From Ascidiaceihabitans sp. (GTDB taxonomy: Bacteria; Pseudomonadota; Alphaproteobacteria; Rhodobacterales; Rhodobacteraceae), in contig JAQXDI010000037.1 of assembly GCA_029251465.1 (NCBI GenBank), forward strand, positions 1 through 64,000: a stretch of 64,000 nt of DNA. The letters are read 5' to 3'. The notes under the pieces are model-generated. The model saw only the letters and a program-made list of their open reading frames with translations, was not told the origin of the DNA and did not search any database. Shown here piece by piece: positions 8,711 to 19,561 of this stretch (position 1 is the stretch's first letter; every line of letters begins with the position of its first letter). The position numbers were made by a program, and so were the translations under genes.

Positions 8711-8889
8711 TTCGCGGCCTCCAATGCGGCGCGCAGCACGTCGCGATCACCGATTTCGTTGCACAAGACAAGGATCAAACGGGCGTTGTAAGCGTCGCTT
8801 TGGTCCTTGGTTAACCCTTCGTGGGCGCGGATCAATTCATCATAAAATTCGTCAGGGTTGGTGATGTTCGGATCAAGGTTCAACGGCAT
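8707..8889 (-). CDS. DUF2783 family small protein
   Basis: A 60-residue acidic helical protein, beginning MPLNLDPNITNPDEFYDELI and containing LTKDQSDAYNARLILVLCNEIGD. It matches DUF2783 as I remember it, a small family usually found beside a flavin monooxygenase. It shares overlapping stop/start codons with both the monooxygenase upstream and maiA downstream, so the three are translated as a unit. No enzymatic motif is visible. A role as partner or stabiliser of the monooxygenase is an inference from linkage only. Confidence 0.8.
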   Translation of the reverse strand: MPLNLDPNITNPDEFYDELIRAHEGLTKDQSDAYNARLILVLCNEIGDRDVLRAALEAAK

Positions 8890-10514
8890 CAGGCACCCTT
8901 TCCAATTGCGGTTTTGATCGCAGTTTTGATCGCGTCCGCGTCATAATTTGGCCAACGGGCAACGACATGTTGATCGGGGCGGATCAGGTAAATTGCCTGC
9001 GGTGCATCACCCAAATAGCGCGCACGCATTTGTTCATTTGGTTCAGTGACGTGGACGATCTTTGTACCGACGCCTTCGGCTGAAACCGATGCTGGCGCGG
9101 GCCCGCCAAAGGCCAAAATCGTGAACTGCCCGCCAAGGTGATCCAGCAGAAATCCGTCCTGATAAGACGCATCAACGCAGGGCGCGCTGGGGCGTGAAAT
9201 GGGCGGACCGTTCAATGCATCCTCGCCAAACAACGCGAACCCATCATAGCTGCAAGGCACCGACAATCGGCCAGAGTTGACCAAGGGGCGCGCAAACGGA
9301 TGCTTGCTGGCCAACGTCAAAACGGCGTCACGGAACGTGCGGCTGACCTCTGTTTTTGGCGTCATGAAATCGGTGGCACGGGATGAATTCAGAATGTTTT
9401 CGTCGGCACCATGTTCACGCTCAGTCGCGTAGGAATCCAGCAAGGTTTCGGGGGCGATACCCTTTAGAACCAAATCTAGTTTCCAGCCCAAATTGTCTGC
9501 GTCTTGGACGCCTGAGTTGGCGCCACGTGCACCGAACGGCGACACTTGATGGGCGCTGTCACCGGCGAACAACACTGGTCCATGGCGAAAGGTTTTCATG
9601 CGCCGACACTGGAATGTGTAGATCGACGTCCATTCAAGTTCGTAGTCGGGAATGCTGCCCGATTGGCTGGACAGCATGGCGTCGACACGGGTGCGGATTC
9701 GCTCTGGGTCCAGTTCTTTTTCGCGGTCGATGTCCCAGCCTAACTGGAAATCGATGCGCCAAATGTCGTCGGGTTGCTTGTGCAACAAGGCGGATTGGCC
9801 GGCACCCTCGAACGGTGGTTCAAACCAGAACCAGCGTTCTGTCGGGAAATCGGCTTTCATTTTGACGTCGGCGATTAGGAAATTATCCTCGAACACGCGG
9901 CCGTCAAACGACAGGCCCATCATGTCGCGCAGCGGTGATCTGGCCCCGTCACAGGCGATCAAATAGTCGGCTTCAATCTGGTAAATGCCGTCGGGTGTGT
10001 CGACGTCCAGCGTCGAATAGGTGTCGTGAACAGTCAGGCCAGACACCTGATTGCGGCCGCGCAATTCGATGGGTACGCCGTCTGCTTGAGCGACGCGAAT
10101 TGCATCCACAAGGTAGCGTTCAAAATAGGGTTGTTGCAGGTTGATGAAGGCCGGATTGCGGTGGCCGTCTTCGGGGCTGAGGTTGAAATCGAACAATTTG
10201 CCATCGCCGTGAAAGACTTTTCCGACGTTCCAAACGACGCCTTTTTCGACCATCGGACCACTGGCCCCAAGACGGTTGGCGACATCGAGCGTGCGCTTGG
10301 CGAAACAGATCGCGCGACTGCCTTGGCCCGCACCATCGTGGTCATCGAGCACCAGAACTGGCGTGCCTTTTTGACCCAGATCAAGCGCGAGCGCGAGGCC
10401 AACTGGCCCCCCACCAGCGATCACAACGGGGTGGCGGGCAGGGGGTAAATCCTGCGCCGCGACCTTTTCGTAAGGGTAAAGCTTGAATGTGGTTTCGTAG
10501 CGTACTGCGACCAT
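8889..10514 (-). CDS. FAD-dependent aromatic hydroxylase (group A, MhpA-like)
   Basis: A 541-aa class A flavoprotein monooxygenase. The FAD-binding GGGPVGLALALDL is near residue 33, the CDGARSPLR motif near 188, and the second FAD motif LFAGDSAHQVSPFGARGANSG near 315. The C-terminal ~120 residues form the thioredoxin-like tail seen in MhpA/phenol hydroxylase types. Position between an MBL gene and DUF2783-maiA in a homogentisate operon suggests ring hydroxylation feeding homogentisate, for example 3-hydroxyphenylacetate 6-hydroxylation, but the substrate cannot be read from sequence. Start ATG 10514 follows GGGAGGCC. Confidence 0.83.
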   Translation of the reverse strand: MVAVRYETTFKLYPYEKVAAQDLPPARHPVVIAGGGPVGLALALDLGQKGTPVLVLDDHDGAGQGSRAICFAKRTLDVANRLGASGPMVEKGVVWNVGKVFHGDGKLFDFNLSPEDGHRNPAFINLQQPYFERYLVDAIRVAQADGVPIELRGRNQVSGLTVHDTYSTLDVDTPDGIYQIEADYLIACDGARSPLRDMMGLSFDGRVFEDNFLIADVKMKADFPTERWFWFEPPFEGAGQSALLHKQPDDIWRIDFQLGWDIDREKELDPERIRTRVDAMLSSQSGSIPDYELEWTSIYTFQCRRMKTFRHGPVLFAGDSAHQVSPFGARGANSGVQDADNLGWKLDLVLKGIAPETLLDSYATEREHGADENILNSSRATDFMTPKTEVSRTFRDAVLTLASKHPFARPLVNSGRLSVPCSYDGFALFGEDALNGPPISRPSAPCVDASYQDGFLLDHLGGQFTILAFGGPAPASVSAEGVGTKIVHVTEPNEQMRARYLGDAPQAIYLIRPDQHVVARWPNYDADAIKTAIKTAIGKGA

Positions 10515-10538
10515 GTCGGCCTCCCTTTTTGCGTGGCG

Positions 10539-11489
10539 TTACCCCTGCAATTCTGCCCACATTTCCAGATCGCGTTTGTCTGTCCAGATGCGTGGGTGGT
10601 CGATGCCGCGGGCCTCATCGTAGGCGCGCGATACGTTGAACGGTAGGCAATGTTCGTAGATCGCGTAGTCCTTGAATTTTGGATCACAGCTTTCGCGCAC
10701 GGCGTCCCATGCGTCTTTCAGCGATCCGTTGCGGGCGGCGACGCGGGCTGCTGGCGCGTAGGTTGAATCGACGAAATCGCGGGTGGATTCGATGGCGCGT
10801 TCGACCGCGTCTTTGCCAACCAGCGCGTCGCCGCGACCGGGCGCAATTGCGTCCACGTCAAAGGACGCGATGTTGTCCAGCGTGTGGCCCCATTCGTTGA
10901 AGTACCCGTCGCCGCAGTAGCAGGCGGAGTGGTCTTCGACGATGTCGCCCGTGAACATGACGTTTTCGTCTGGCACGTGGATGACAATGTCGCCTGCGGT
11001 GTGCGCGCGTCCGACGTGCATTAAATCGATGCGGCGGTTGCCCAGATAGACGGTCATGGCATCGTTAAATGTTTGGGTCGGGTAGGTCAGGCCGGGGATG
11101 GATTCGTAGCCTTCGAACAGGCGGGGAAAGCGTTGGAATTCGCTGTCCCAGTCTTCTTGGCCGCGCTCCATCACCATTCCGCGGGCGGTTTCGCCCATGA
11201 TGATTTGCTCAGCCCCGTAGGCGGATGCACCCAAAACGCGGACGGCGTGATAGTGGGTCAGGACCACGTGGCTGATTGGTTTGTCGGTGATCGAACGCAC
11301 CTTTTCGATGACCTTGTTGGCGAGGCGTGGCGTTGCCTGTGCCTCGACGATCATAACGCTTTCGTCACCGATGATGACGCCAGAGTTCGGGTCACCTTCG
11401 GCGGTGAACGCCCACAGGTCTTTGCCGATTTCGTCAAAAGTGATTTTCTTTTCAGTCAAGTCGCCTTGGGATGCGAATGCTTTAGCCAT
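10539..11489 (-). CDS. Metallo-beta-lactamase fold hydrolase with altered metal motif
   Basis: A 316-aa MBL-fold protein. The strand/turn that normally carries HxHxDH reads LTHYHAVRVLGAS, so the Asp-His pair is replaced by Val-Arg. Further family elements are VGRAHTAGDIVIHVP (third metal His) and a VMFTGDIVEDHSACYCGDG segment. The protein sits between fahA and the flavin hydroxylase in the homogentisate operon. I do not recognise its substrate; a thioester or lactone intermediate is possible. Loss of the second-metal ligands points to a mono-metal enzyme or one with a different ligand set. Start ATG at 11489 follows AAAGGAAACC. Confidence 0.82.
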   Translation of the reverse strand: MAKAFASQGDLTEKKITFDEIGKDLWAFTAEGDPNSGVIIGDESVMIVEAQATPRLANKVIEKVRSITDKPISHVVLTHYHAVRVLGASAYGAEQIIMGETARGMVMERGQEDWDSEFQRFPRLFEGYESIPGLTYPTQTFNDAMTVYLGNRRIDLMHVGRAHTAGDIVIHVPDENVMFTGDIVEDHSACYCGDGYFNEWGHTLDNIASFDVDAIAPGRGDALVGKDAVERAIESTRDFVDSTYAPAARVAARNGSLKDAWDAVRESCDPKFKDYAIYEHCLPFNVSRAYDEARGIDHPRIWTDKRDLEMWAELQG

Positions 11490-11530
11490 TTTGGTTTCCT
11501 TTGTGCACGGAGGTCGGGTTGGACCCTCCG

Positions 11531-11556
11531 GGGGGAGTATTTTTGATCAGAACAAA
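11531..11556 (+). repeat. Dispersed GAGTATTTTTGATCAGAACAA element, copy 1
   Basis: GGGGGAGTATTTTTGATCAG followed by AACAAA, lying between the fahA stop and the MBL start. The same element, more or less degenerate, appears at 42173, 49446 and 53408. Here it is preceded by a C/G-rich stretch (CCCTCCGGGGGG), as is copy 3. Confidence 0.7.
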
Positions 11557-12810
11557 TTAGGGATGTTTGACTGCCGGGAGGATTGTGCCTGTGCAATCGC
11601 CAAAGCCGATTTGGTAACCGTCGCCAATTGCCGCGCCGCGCAGGGTGAGGGTGTCGCCGTCCTCGATGAAGGTGCGTGTCTCGCCTGTGTCCAGCGTGAA
11701 GGGTTCGCGGCCGGCCCAGCTGACTTCCACCAGGGATCCGTATTCGGATTTATCGGGGCCAGAGATCGTGCCTGAGCCTAGCAAATCGCCTGCGTTCATC
11801 GCACAGCCGCCGATAGCGTGGTGGCACAGTTGTTCAGCGGCAGAATAATACATCCGGTTGTAGTTGGTTTTGGTCAGTGCGGTGGCGCGATCGGCACCGT
11901 TTGGCTGCATCAGCACCTCAAGTTCGATGTCGTACAGACCGTCAACGGTGCCGTTGAGGTAGGGCAGCAGTTCCTTTTCACGTGCTGGTGTCGGCGCGCG
12001 GAATGGTTCCAGTGCGGCGGCGGTCACGATCCAAGGCGAGATAGACGTGCCGAATGCTTTGCCTTGGAATGGGCCGAGCGGTTGGTATTCCCACCCTTGA
12101 ATGTCGCGTGCCGACCAGTCGTTCAGCAGCACGTAGCCAAAGATCATTTTGTCGGCTTCATCGACGGTAATTGGCTGACCGAGCTTGGACGGTGTGCCGA
12201 CGATTGCGCCCATTTCCAGTTCGATATCCAAGCGTTTGGTCGGGCCAAAACTAGGCATCTTTGCGTCTGGCGCTTTGGTCTGCCCATTCGGGCGATGCAG
12301 GTCCGTGCCGGAGACAACAACCGACGACGCGCGCCCGTTGTAACCAATCGGAATGTGCAGCCAGTTGGCCGGCAAATCAGGTGACCCGCGCAGGATCGCA
12401 CCCATGTTTGCCGCATGCTGACGGCCTGCGTAAAAGTCGGTGTATTCGGACACCAACAAGGGCATGTGCAATTGAACGTCAGCCAGCTTCACCAGGTGCG
12501 GTTCGACTAAGGCTTGATCCGCGGATCCCTCAGCGAGCAGCTCTGTCAGGCGCGCGCGCAGGGTCGCCCAAACGTCTGGTCCCAGCTCCATCACGTCATT
12601 CCAGAACGGCAAATCGAACGCGTCGTCCTCGTCGATGCCAATCAATCCGGCCTCTTCGACAGCGGCCATATCAAGGATCATATCACCAATCGCAACACCA
12701 CAACGAGGATCGGAATCACCAATCGAAAACACGCCGTACGGCAGGTTGTTCAGCGGAAAGGGCGTCGTGTCGGAATTTGCTGAGGTGACCCAGCTTTTCA
12801 TCAGTGGCAT
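11557..12810 (-). CDS. fahA: Fumarylacetoacetase
   Basis: Hydrolyses fumarylacetoacetate to fumarate and acetoacetate, the last step of homogentisate degradation. The 417-aa protein has the N-terminal SH3-like region (NNLPYGVFSIGDSDPRCGVAIGD) and the catalytic FAH domain with IELEMGAIVGTPSKLG and LLNDWSARDIQGWEYQPLGPF, the standard fumarylacetoacetase signature. I chose the ATG at 12810 because AGGACACC lies just upstream; an ATG three codons later and one at 12858 are alternatives. hmgA ends about 50 bp upstream. Confidence 0.95.
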   Translation of the reverse strand: MPLMKSWVTSANSDTTPFPLNNLPYGVFSIGDSDPRCGVAIGDMILDMAAVEEAGLIGIDEDDAFDLPFWNDVMELGPDVWATLRARLTELLAEGSADQALVEPHLVKLADVQLHMPLLVSEYTDFYAGRQHAANMGAILRGSPDLPANWLHIPIGYNGRASSVVVSGTDLHRPNGQTKAPDAKMPSFGPTKRLDIELEMGAIVGTPSKLGQPITVDEADKMIFGYVLLNDWSARDIQGWEYQPLGPFQGKAFGTSISPWIVTAAALEPFRAPTPAREKELLPYLNGTVDGLYDIELEVLMQPNGADRATALTKTNYNRMYYSAAEQLCHHAIGGCAMNAGDLLGSGTISGPDKSEYGSLVEVSWAGREPFTLDTGETRTFIEDGDTLTLRGAAIGDGYQIGFGDCTGTILPAVKHP

Positions 12811-12838
12811 GTGGTGTCCTAAATTATGATGCGAGTAA

Positions 12839-12856
12839 GGTGGATCTCGATCCACC
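12839..12856 (-). other. Intercistronic hairpin between hmgA and fahA
   Basis: A perfect 7-bp inverted repeat with a 4-base loop, GGTGGAT-CTCG-ATCCACC, fills the gap between the hmgA stop and the fahA ribosome site. It has no T-tract, so it is more likely an mRNA-stability or processing hairpin than a terminator. Confidence 0.5.
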
Positions 12857-12861
12857 ATCGG

Positions 12862-14223
12862 TTATTTCTTGCCGGGTGTCCCGTCGAATTTCTTTTCAAG
12901 CGAGGTCCAGCAATCGATGTAATCGTCCTGCAACGGGGCCTCATTTGCGGCAAAGGCTGTCAAGTGTTGGGGAAATCGGGTCTCGAACATGAAGGACATC
13001 GTGTTGTCCAGTTTCTCGGCCACAAGGTCCGCATTCGACGCGCCCTCGAACGCGTTTTTATCCGGTCCGTGGGGCAGCATCATGTTGTGCAGGCTCATGC
13101 CGCCGGGGATGAATCCCTTTGGTTTGGCGTCGTAAATACCAAAGATGTTGCCCATCAATTCGGACATCACATTCTTGTGGTACCACGGCGGGCGGAACGT
13201 ATCTTCAGCCACCATCCAGCGTTCGCGGAACAGCACGAAATCGATGTTTGCGGTGCCCTCGACCCCGGATGCAGCCGTGAGCACAGTAAAAATCGACGGA
13301 TCGGGGTGGTCAAACAGGATCGACCCGACTGGGCAGTATGTACGCAAATCGTATTTCACCGGCGCGTAGTTGCCGTGCCACGCGACCACGTCCAGCGGCG
13401 ATTGCCCGATCTTGGTTTCATGGAACTGGCCGGCCCATTTGACAGTCACGATCGAGGGCACTTCGCGATCCTCATACGCTGCCACTGGCGTTTTGAAATC
13501 ACGGCGGTTTGCCATGCAGTTTGCGCCGATCGGGCCACGTCCGGGCAATTCGAATTTTTGACCGTAGTTTTCGCAGACAAACCCGCGACAGGGACCTTCT
13601 AGAACCTCGACGCGGTAAACCAGCCCGCGCGGCAGGATCGCGATTTCTTGGGGTTCCAGATCAATCACGCCTAGTTCTGTGAAAAAGCGCAGGCGGCCTT
13701 CTTGGGGCACCACCAACAGTTCAGAATCAGCTGAGTAAAAATACTCATCCACCATCGATTGGGTGACCAGATAAATGTGGCTCGCCATGCCGACTTGGGT
13801 GTTCACGTCACCGGCCGTTGTCATCGTGCGCATGCCCGTTAGCCACGTCAGTTTTTCCGCGCCGTGGGGCACTGGATCCCACCGGTATTGTCCAAGCGAA
13901 ACGACGTCAGGATCGACGTGTGGCGCTGATTTCCAGTACGGCAAATCGATCTTGGCAAAGCGGTGCGTGTGTTTGACCGATGGGCGAATTCGGTAGCACC
14001 ACGTGCGCTCGTTTTGATGGCTTGGGGCGGTGAAGGCCGTGCCAGACAGCTGTTCGCCGTACAAACCGTAGTTCACTTTTTGCGGTGAATTCATGCCTTG
14101 GGGCAGGGCACCCGGTAACGCTTCGGTTTCAAAATCATTGTCAAAACCGGGCATGTAGCCTGCGTGTGTGCCAACGGGGGTCGCAGCACTTTGCATCTGG
14201 TGAGGGGCGGCATCCTTGGTCAT
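12862..14223 (-). CDS. hmgA: Homogentisate 1,2-dioxygenase
   Basis: Opens the homogentisate ring to maleylacetoacetate with a non-haem Fe(II). The 453-aa protein matches the family over its whole length: N-terminal [17 protein letters not shown], the [12 protein letters not shown] block, and iron-ligand segments [11 protein letters not shown] (His, Glu) and [12 protein letters not shown] (His). ATG 14223 follows GAAAGGACACGCC; an upstream ATG at 14238 is less well placed. It is the first gene of the operon hmgA-fahA-MBL-monooxygenase-DUF2783-maiA and is divergent from the MarR gene. Confidence 0.97.
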   Translation of the reverse strand: MTKDAAPHQMQSAATPVGTHAGYMPGFDNDFETEALPGALPQGMNSPQKVNYGLYGEQLSGTAFTAPSHQNERTWCYRIRPSVKHTHRFAKIDLPYWKSAPHVDPDVVSLGQYRWDPVPHGAEKLTWLTGMRTMTTAGDVNTQVGMASHIYLVTQSMVDEYFYSADSELLVVPQEGRLRFFTELGVIDLEPQEIAILPRGLVYRVEVLEGPCRGFVCENYGQKFELPGRGPIGANCMANRRDFKTPVAAYEDREVPSIVTVKWAGQFHETKIGQSPLDVVAWHGNYAPVKYDLRTYCPVGSILFDHPDPSIFTVLTAASGVEGTANIDFVLFRERWMVAEDTFRPPWYHKNVMSELMGNIFGIYDAKPKGFIPGGMSLHNMMLPHGPDKNAFEGASNADLVAEKLDNTMSFMFETRFPQHLTAFAANEAPLQDDYIDCWTSLEKKFDGTPGKK

Positions 14224-14256
14224 GGCGTGTCCTTTCAAAACTCAAGCTCTCATATA

Positions 14257-14276
14257 TTAGTTGTTTTTGTAACTAA
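14257..14276. promoter_or_regulatory. Palindromic operator candidate between hmgA and marR
   Basis: TTAGTT-N8-AACTAA, a perfect 6-bp inverted repeat in an AT-rich 72-bp divergent promoter region. It lies 19 bp before the MarR start and 33 bp before hmgA, as expected for a MarR dimer that regulates itself and the catabolic operon. Confidence 0.55.
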
Positions 14277-14295
14277 CAAGCCTTACACAGAACGA

Positions 14296-15956
<1,661 letters not shown>

Positions 15957-15975
15957 CGGGCAAAAGGAGACGACA

Positions 15976-16362
15976 ATGACCGATCGTTATGACCAAGGTA
16001 TGAAGGTGCGCCGCGCAGTTTTGGGCGATGCGCATGTGGATGCGGCAGAGGCCAAAAAGTCCGACTTTGACGCGCAATTTCAAACCCTGATCACCGAAGG
16101 TGCGTGGGGCACGGTCTGGGCCAGCGACGGGATCGGAACGCGCGAACGTTCCATGTTGACCCTTGCGTTGCTCGCTGCTCTTGGCAATTTTGATGAAATC
16201 CCGATGCACATTCGCGCAACCGCCCGCACCGGTGCCAGCAAACAGGACGTGCTCGAAGCGTTTCAACACGTCGCGATTTACGCAGGTGTGCCGCGTGCCA
16301 ATCACGCGCTGAAACTGGCCAAACAAACCTACGCCGAGATGGAGCAATCAGATGACGCTTAG
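15976..16362 (+). CDS. pcaC: 4-carboxymuconolactone decarboxylase
   Basis: Decarboxylates gamma-carboxymuconolactone to beta-ketoadipate enol-lactone. The 128-aa protein begins with [19 protein letters not shown] and contains [17 protein letters not shown] and a carboxymuconolactone decarboxylase-type C-terminus with [23 protein letters not shown] precedes the ATG. It overlaps the pcaH start by 11 bp. pcaB, pcaD and the regulator pcaQ, often nearby, are absent here. Confidence 0.95.
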   Translation: MTDRYDQGMKVRRAVLGDAHVDAAEAKKSDFDAQFQTLITEGAWGTVWASDGIGTRERSMLTLALLAALGNFDEIPMHIRATARTGASKQDVLEAFQHVAIYAGVPRANHALKLAKQTYAEMEQSDDA

Positions 16363-17083
16363 CCCCGCAGAATTTTATCAGCGTGACCGCGAATGGCATC
16401 CGCCCGCTTTGACCACCGGTTACAAAACCAGTGTAGCGCGATCGCCTAAATACTCGCTGATTTCGCTTGAGAATACGGTTAGCGAAATCACCGGTCCGCG
16501 GTTTGGGCACGGCGACATCGATCCGCTGGATAAGGACATGTTGCACAACTATGCCGCTGATGGGCAAAGCGCGATTGGTGAGCGGATCATCATCCACGGC
16601 CGCGTTCTGGACGAAAATGCGCGCCCCGTTCCGGACACTCTGGTCGAGGCGTGGCAAGCGAATGCAGGCGGTCGCTATCGGCACAAGAAAGACATGTATC
16701 TGGCCCCGATTGATCCGAACTTTGGCGGCTGTGGACGCACGATCACGGACGCGGACGGGTATTACTATTTCCGCACGGTTAAACCCGGTGCCTACCCTTG
16801 GCGCAATTGGGTGAACAGCTGGCGCCCCGCGCACATTCACTTGTCGGTTTTTGGCACCGCCTTTGCTCAACGCTTGATCACCCAGCTCTATTTTGAGGGC
16901 GATCCGCTGATTGCAAAATGCCCGATCGTCAAGACTTTGCCTGATCCCGCAACCGTCGAACAACTGACGGCGAAACTGGATATGAACGCGACGATCCCTC
17001 TGGATACAATCGCCTACAAGTTCGACATTGTGCTGCGTGGGCGTCGCTCGACCCTGTTTGAAAACCGTCTGGAGGGGAACTGA
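16352..17083 (+). CDS. pcaH: Protocatechuate 3,4-dioxygenase beta subunit
   Basis: The iron-bearing subunit that ortho-cleaves protocatechuate. All four Fe(III) ligands can be placed by their exact spacing to the Pseudomonas enzyme: Tyr109 (GGRY), Tyr148 (GAYPWRN), His161 and His163 (RPAHIH). The 243-aa length is normal. GGAG precedes the start inside pcaC, and the stop overlaps the pcaG start (TGATG), so the subunits should be made in equal amounts. Confidence 0.97.
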   Translation: MTLSPAEFYQRDREWHPPALTTGYKTSVARSPKYSLISLENTVSEITGPRFGHGDIDPLDKDMLHNYAADGQSAIGERIIIHGRVLDENARPVPDTLVEAWQANAGGRYRHKKDMYLAPIDPNFGGCGRTITDADGYYYFRTVKPGAYPWRNWVNSWRPAHIHLSVFGTAFAQRLITQLYFEGDPLIAKCPIVKTLPDPATVEQLTAKLDMNATIPLDTIAYKFDIVLRGRRSTLFENRLEGN

Positions 17084-17694
17084 TGTCAGATTATTTGAAA
17101 GAAACCCCATCCCAAACAGCGGGTCCATTTGTGCACATTGGCCTCGCGCCGGGGGCTGCAGGCTTTGACATCTACGACCAAGAATTGGGCGGTGATATCG
17201 CTGGGCCAAACGCGGCTGGCGAACGCATTCGCGTTGAGGGTCTCGTGATTGACGGCATCGGATCCCCTGTCAAAGACGTGCTGTTAGAGGCATGGCAAGC
17301 CAACGCTGCAGGCGTCTATGCGCACCCTGAAAGCGCGGGTGACGTTGAGGACGGGTTTCGCGGTTTTGGCCGCGTCATTACAGATTTCGACACAGGTGAA
17401 TGGGCGTTTGATACGGTCAAACCGGGTCCCGTTGCCGGACGATCCGGCAGCGTCCAAGCCCCCCACATCAACCTGTGGATTGTCGCGCGCGGCATCAATG
17501 TTGGCCTGAACACGCGCATCTATTTTGAGGATGAGGTGGCAGCAAACGCCGCAGACCCCGTGATCAACTTGATCGAATGGGAGAAGCGGCGCGCGACCCT
17601 ACTGGCCAAGCGATCAGAACGGGACGGCCAAGTGGTTTACCGCTTTGATGTCTGCCTTCAAGGTGACAACGAAACGGTGTTCTTCGACATCTAG
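17083..17694 (+). CDS. pcaG: Protocatechuate 3,4-dioxygenase alpha subunit
   Basis: A 203-aa paralogue of PcaH that pairs with it to form the active-site pocket. It shares the fold (LLEAWQANAAGVYAHP, FGRVITDFDTGEW, PHINLWIVARG) but has no complete ligand set, as normal for alpha subunits. It starts within the pcaH stop and ends convergently on the chemotaxis-like gene with a 4-bp overlap, so the pob-pca run ends here. Confidence 0.96.
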   Translation: MSDYLKETPSQTAGPFVHIGLAPGAAGFDIYDQELGGDIAGPNAAGERIRVEGLVIDGIGSPVKDVLLEAWQANAAGVYAHPESAGDVEDGFRGFGRVITDFDTGEWAFDTVKPGPVAGRSGSVQAPHINLWIVARGINVGLNTRIYFEDEVAANAADPVINLIEWEKRRATLLAKRSERDGQVVYRFDVCLQGDNETVFFDI

Positions 17695-18323
17695 TCCGTG
17701 GCGTTCGATAAATCGTCAACGGCGGCTTTGGCTGTCTGTGACAGGGATCGGATTTCCTGACTGATCATCGAAAACCCTTTGCCAGCGTCGCCGACGCGTG
17801 CGGCTTCGACTGACGCGTTGATCGAGATGAAAAAGATCTTTTTGCTGATCTCGCGCACTTGTTTGATGGCAAGTGTTGCTTGTTTCTTTTGCAGTGTCTG
17901 GCGCTGCACAATCGCGCCGATAAACGTCGCGCGCAAACCATTGAGAGCAGACTGGATTGCCGGACGTATTTCTGTCCGCAACTGCGCGTTCAGGGCCGTA
18001 ACATCTGCCTTTTCAGGGTGATCACCTAGCGACGTAACTTGCTGCGAAAACTTGCCCAGAACACCCGCTGTTCGGGCACACAGGCTTGCGATTTCTTTGG
18101 GTGTTTTCACGTTCATCGGCGCAAACATCGTTGTGCCCGCATCGTAAAAGCAGGTTTCTGCTTGCTCAAGATGGGTGATCAGTTCGGCATGCAGAGCGGC
18201 ATAATCCGCCGCTGAATCCAGTGCCAAATCCGTCAGCCACATCGCGCACAATGGCACGACATGTTCCACCTGCTGTTCAATCTGAACAATAGGATCGTTT
18301 CGCCAGTCAAACGCCTGCGCCAT
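17691..18323 (-). CDS. Short soluble methyl-accepting chemotaxis-type protein
   Basis: About 210 aa with no membrane segment. The last ~50 residues match the highly conserved tip of an MCP signalling hairpin (ISINASVEAARVGDAGKGFSMI followed by QEIRSLSQTAKAAV), but the protein stops where the return arm should start. The N-terminal ~110 residues are helical (QIEQQVEHVVPLCAMWLTDL) with no family I can name. A similar layout occurs in small cytosolic MCP-like proteins that join a chemoreceptor or act in DNA-damage or nutrient sensing. It may be truncated. An upstream TTG at 18338 is a possible start. Confidence 0.7.
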   Translation of the reverse strand: MAQAFDWRNDPIVQIEQQVEHVVPLCAMWLTDLALDSAADYAALHAELITHLEQAETCFYDAGTTMFAPMNVKTPKEIASLCARTAGVLGKFSQQVTSLGDHPEKADVTALNAQLRTEIRPAIQSALNGLRATFIGAIVQRQTLQKKQATLAIKQVREISKKIFFISINASVEAARVGDAGKGFSMISQEIRSLSQTAKAAVDDLSNATD

Positions 18324-18393
18324 ATGTGTGAGCCCCAATTCTACTGACGCTCACACTAGGGGTTAACCGCTTACCAAACCTTAACGGGTGGAA

Positions 18394-19497
18394 TTATAAG
18401 CTGGCGTCGAGCGCGGCTAGAATCGCGTCGCCCATTTCAGATGTGGACACTGGCGTGCCGCCGTCAGGGCCCATCAAATCCGCCGTGCGCACACCGTCGG
18501 CGAGCACTTTTTCGATGGCGTCTTCGAGGCGCGTGGCCTCGTCGCCTTGGTCGTAGGAATAGCGCAGGGCCATCGCAAAGCTAAGGGTGCAGGCGATCGG
18601 GTTTGCCTTGCCTTGACCGGTGATGTCAGGGGCCGATCCGTGTACGGGTTCGTACATCGCCTTTGGGCGACCATTGGCCATCGGAACGCCCAAGGACGCG
18701 GATGGCAACATGCCCAATGATCCGGTCAACATCGCTGCGCAATCGGACAGAATATCGCCGAACAGGTTGTCGGTGTAGATCACGTCGAACTGTTTTGGCG
18801 CGCGCACCAATTGCATCGCGCCGTTGTCGGCGTACATGTGCGACAGTTCGACCTCGGGGTAATCCGCGTGCACTTCGGTCACAACATCGCGCCACAAAAT
18901 GCCGCTTTCCATGACGTTGGCTTTTTCCATCGAGCACAATTTCTTGTCGCGCTTCATCGCCATTTCAAAGGCAGCCCGTGCGCCGCGTTCAATCTCGGCC
19001 TCAGTGTAGCGCTGGGTGTTCACACCGACGCGCATGTTGTCCTCGATGTGGATGCCGCGTGGTTCGCCAAAATAGACGCCCGACGTCAGTTCGCGCACGA
19101 TCAAAATATCCAGACCCGCGACCAATTCTTTCTTTAGCGACGAGAAATCAGCCAGCGCGTCAAAGCATTGGGCAGGGCGCAAGTTCGCGAACAAATCCAT
19201 CTCTTTGCGCAGACGCAGCAGGCCGCGTTCCGGTTTGACCGAGAAATCCAGATCGTCGTATTTCGGGCCGCCAACAGCACCGAGCAAAACCGCGTCTACC
19301 TCTTGGGCGCGCGCCATCGTGTCGTCGTGCAACGGCGTGCCGTGCGCGTCGTAGGCAGCGCCGCCAACGAGGTCTTCTGACACGTCGATGTGCAAATCAC
19401 GCTTGTCGCCGTACCACGTGATGATGCGTTTGACTTGGTCCATGACCTCTGGGCCGATGCCGTCGCCGGCGAGGATAAGCAATGAAGGGTTGGACAT
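18394..19497 (-). CDS. leuB: 3-isopropylmalate dehydrogenase
   Basis: Third step of leucine synthesis: NAD-dependent oxidative decarboxylation of 3-isopropylmalate. The 367-aa protein shows the family blocks [37 protein letters not shown] and [25 protein letters not shown]. It is on the same strand as leuD and leuC, but a nuclease-family pseudogene and a membrane protein lie between, so it probably has its own promoter. Confidence 0.97.
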   Translation of the reverse strand: MSNPSLLILAGDGIGPEVMDQVKRIITWYGDKRDLHIDVSEDLVGGAAYDAHGTPLHDDTMARAQEVDAVLLGAVGGPKYDDLDFSVKPERGLLRLRKEMDLFANLRPAQCFDALADFSSLKKELVAGLDILIVRELTSGVYFGEPRGIHIEDNMRVGVNTQRYTEAEIERGARAAFEMAMKRDKKLCSMEKANVMESGILWRDVVTEVHADYPEVELSHMYADNGAMQLVRAPKQFDVIYTDNLFGDILSDCAAMLTGSLGMLPSASLGVPMANGRPKAMYEPVHGSAPDITGQGKANPIACTLSFAMALRYSYDQGDEATRLEDAIEKVLADGVRTADLMGPDGGTPVSTSEMGDAILAALDASL

Positions 19498-19561
19498 GGT
19501 GTTGGCTCCGTTGAAAATAGGGTTGAACGGGGCCTAGCCTGTAGGGTGGGCGTGGTCAAGA

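Noticed and set aside
13730-13760. Reverse-complement GAGTATTTTT-like string
   Set aside because: AAAAATACTC occurs inside hmgA coding sequence (YFYSADSE region) and lacks the GATCAGAAC half, so it is not counted as a copy of the dispersed element.
16091-17209. 372-codon open frame antisense to pcaC-pcaH
   Set aside because: Both genes on the other strand are full-length with all iron ligands; the antisense frame is a composition shadow.
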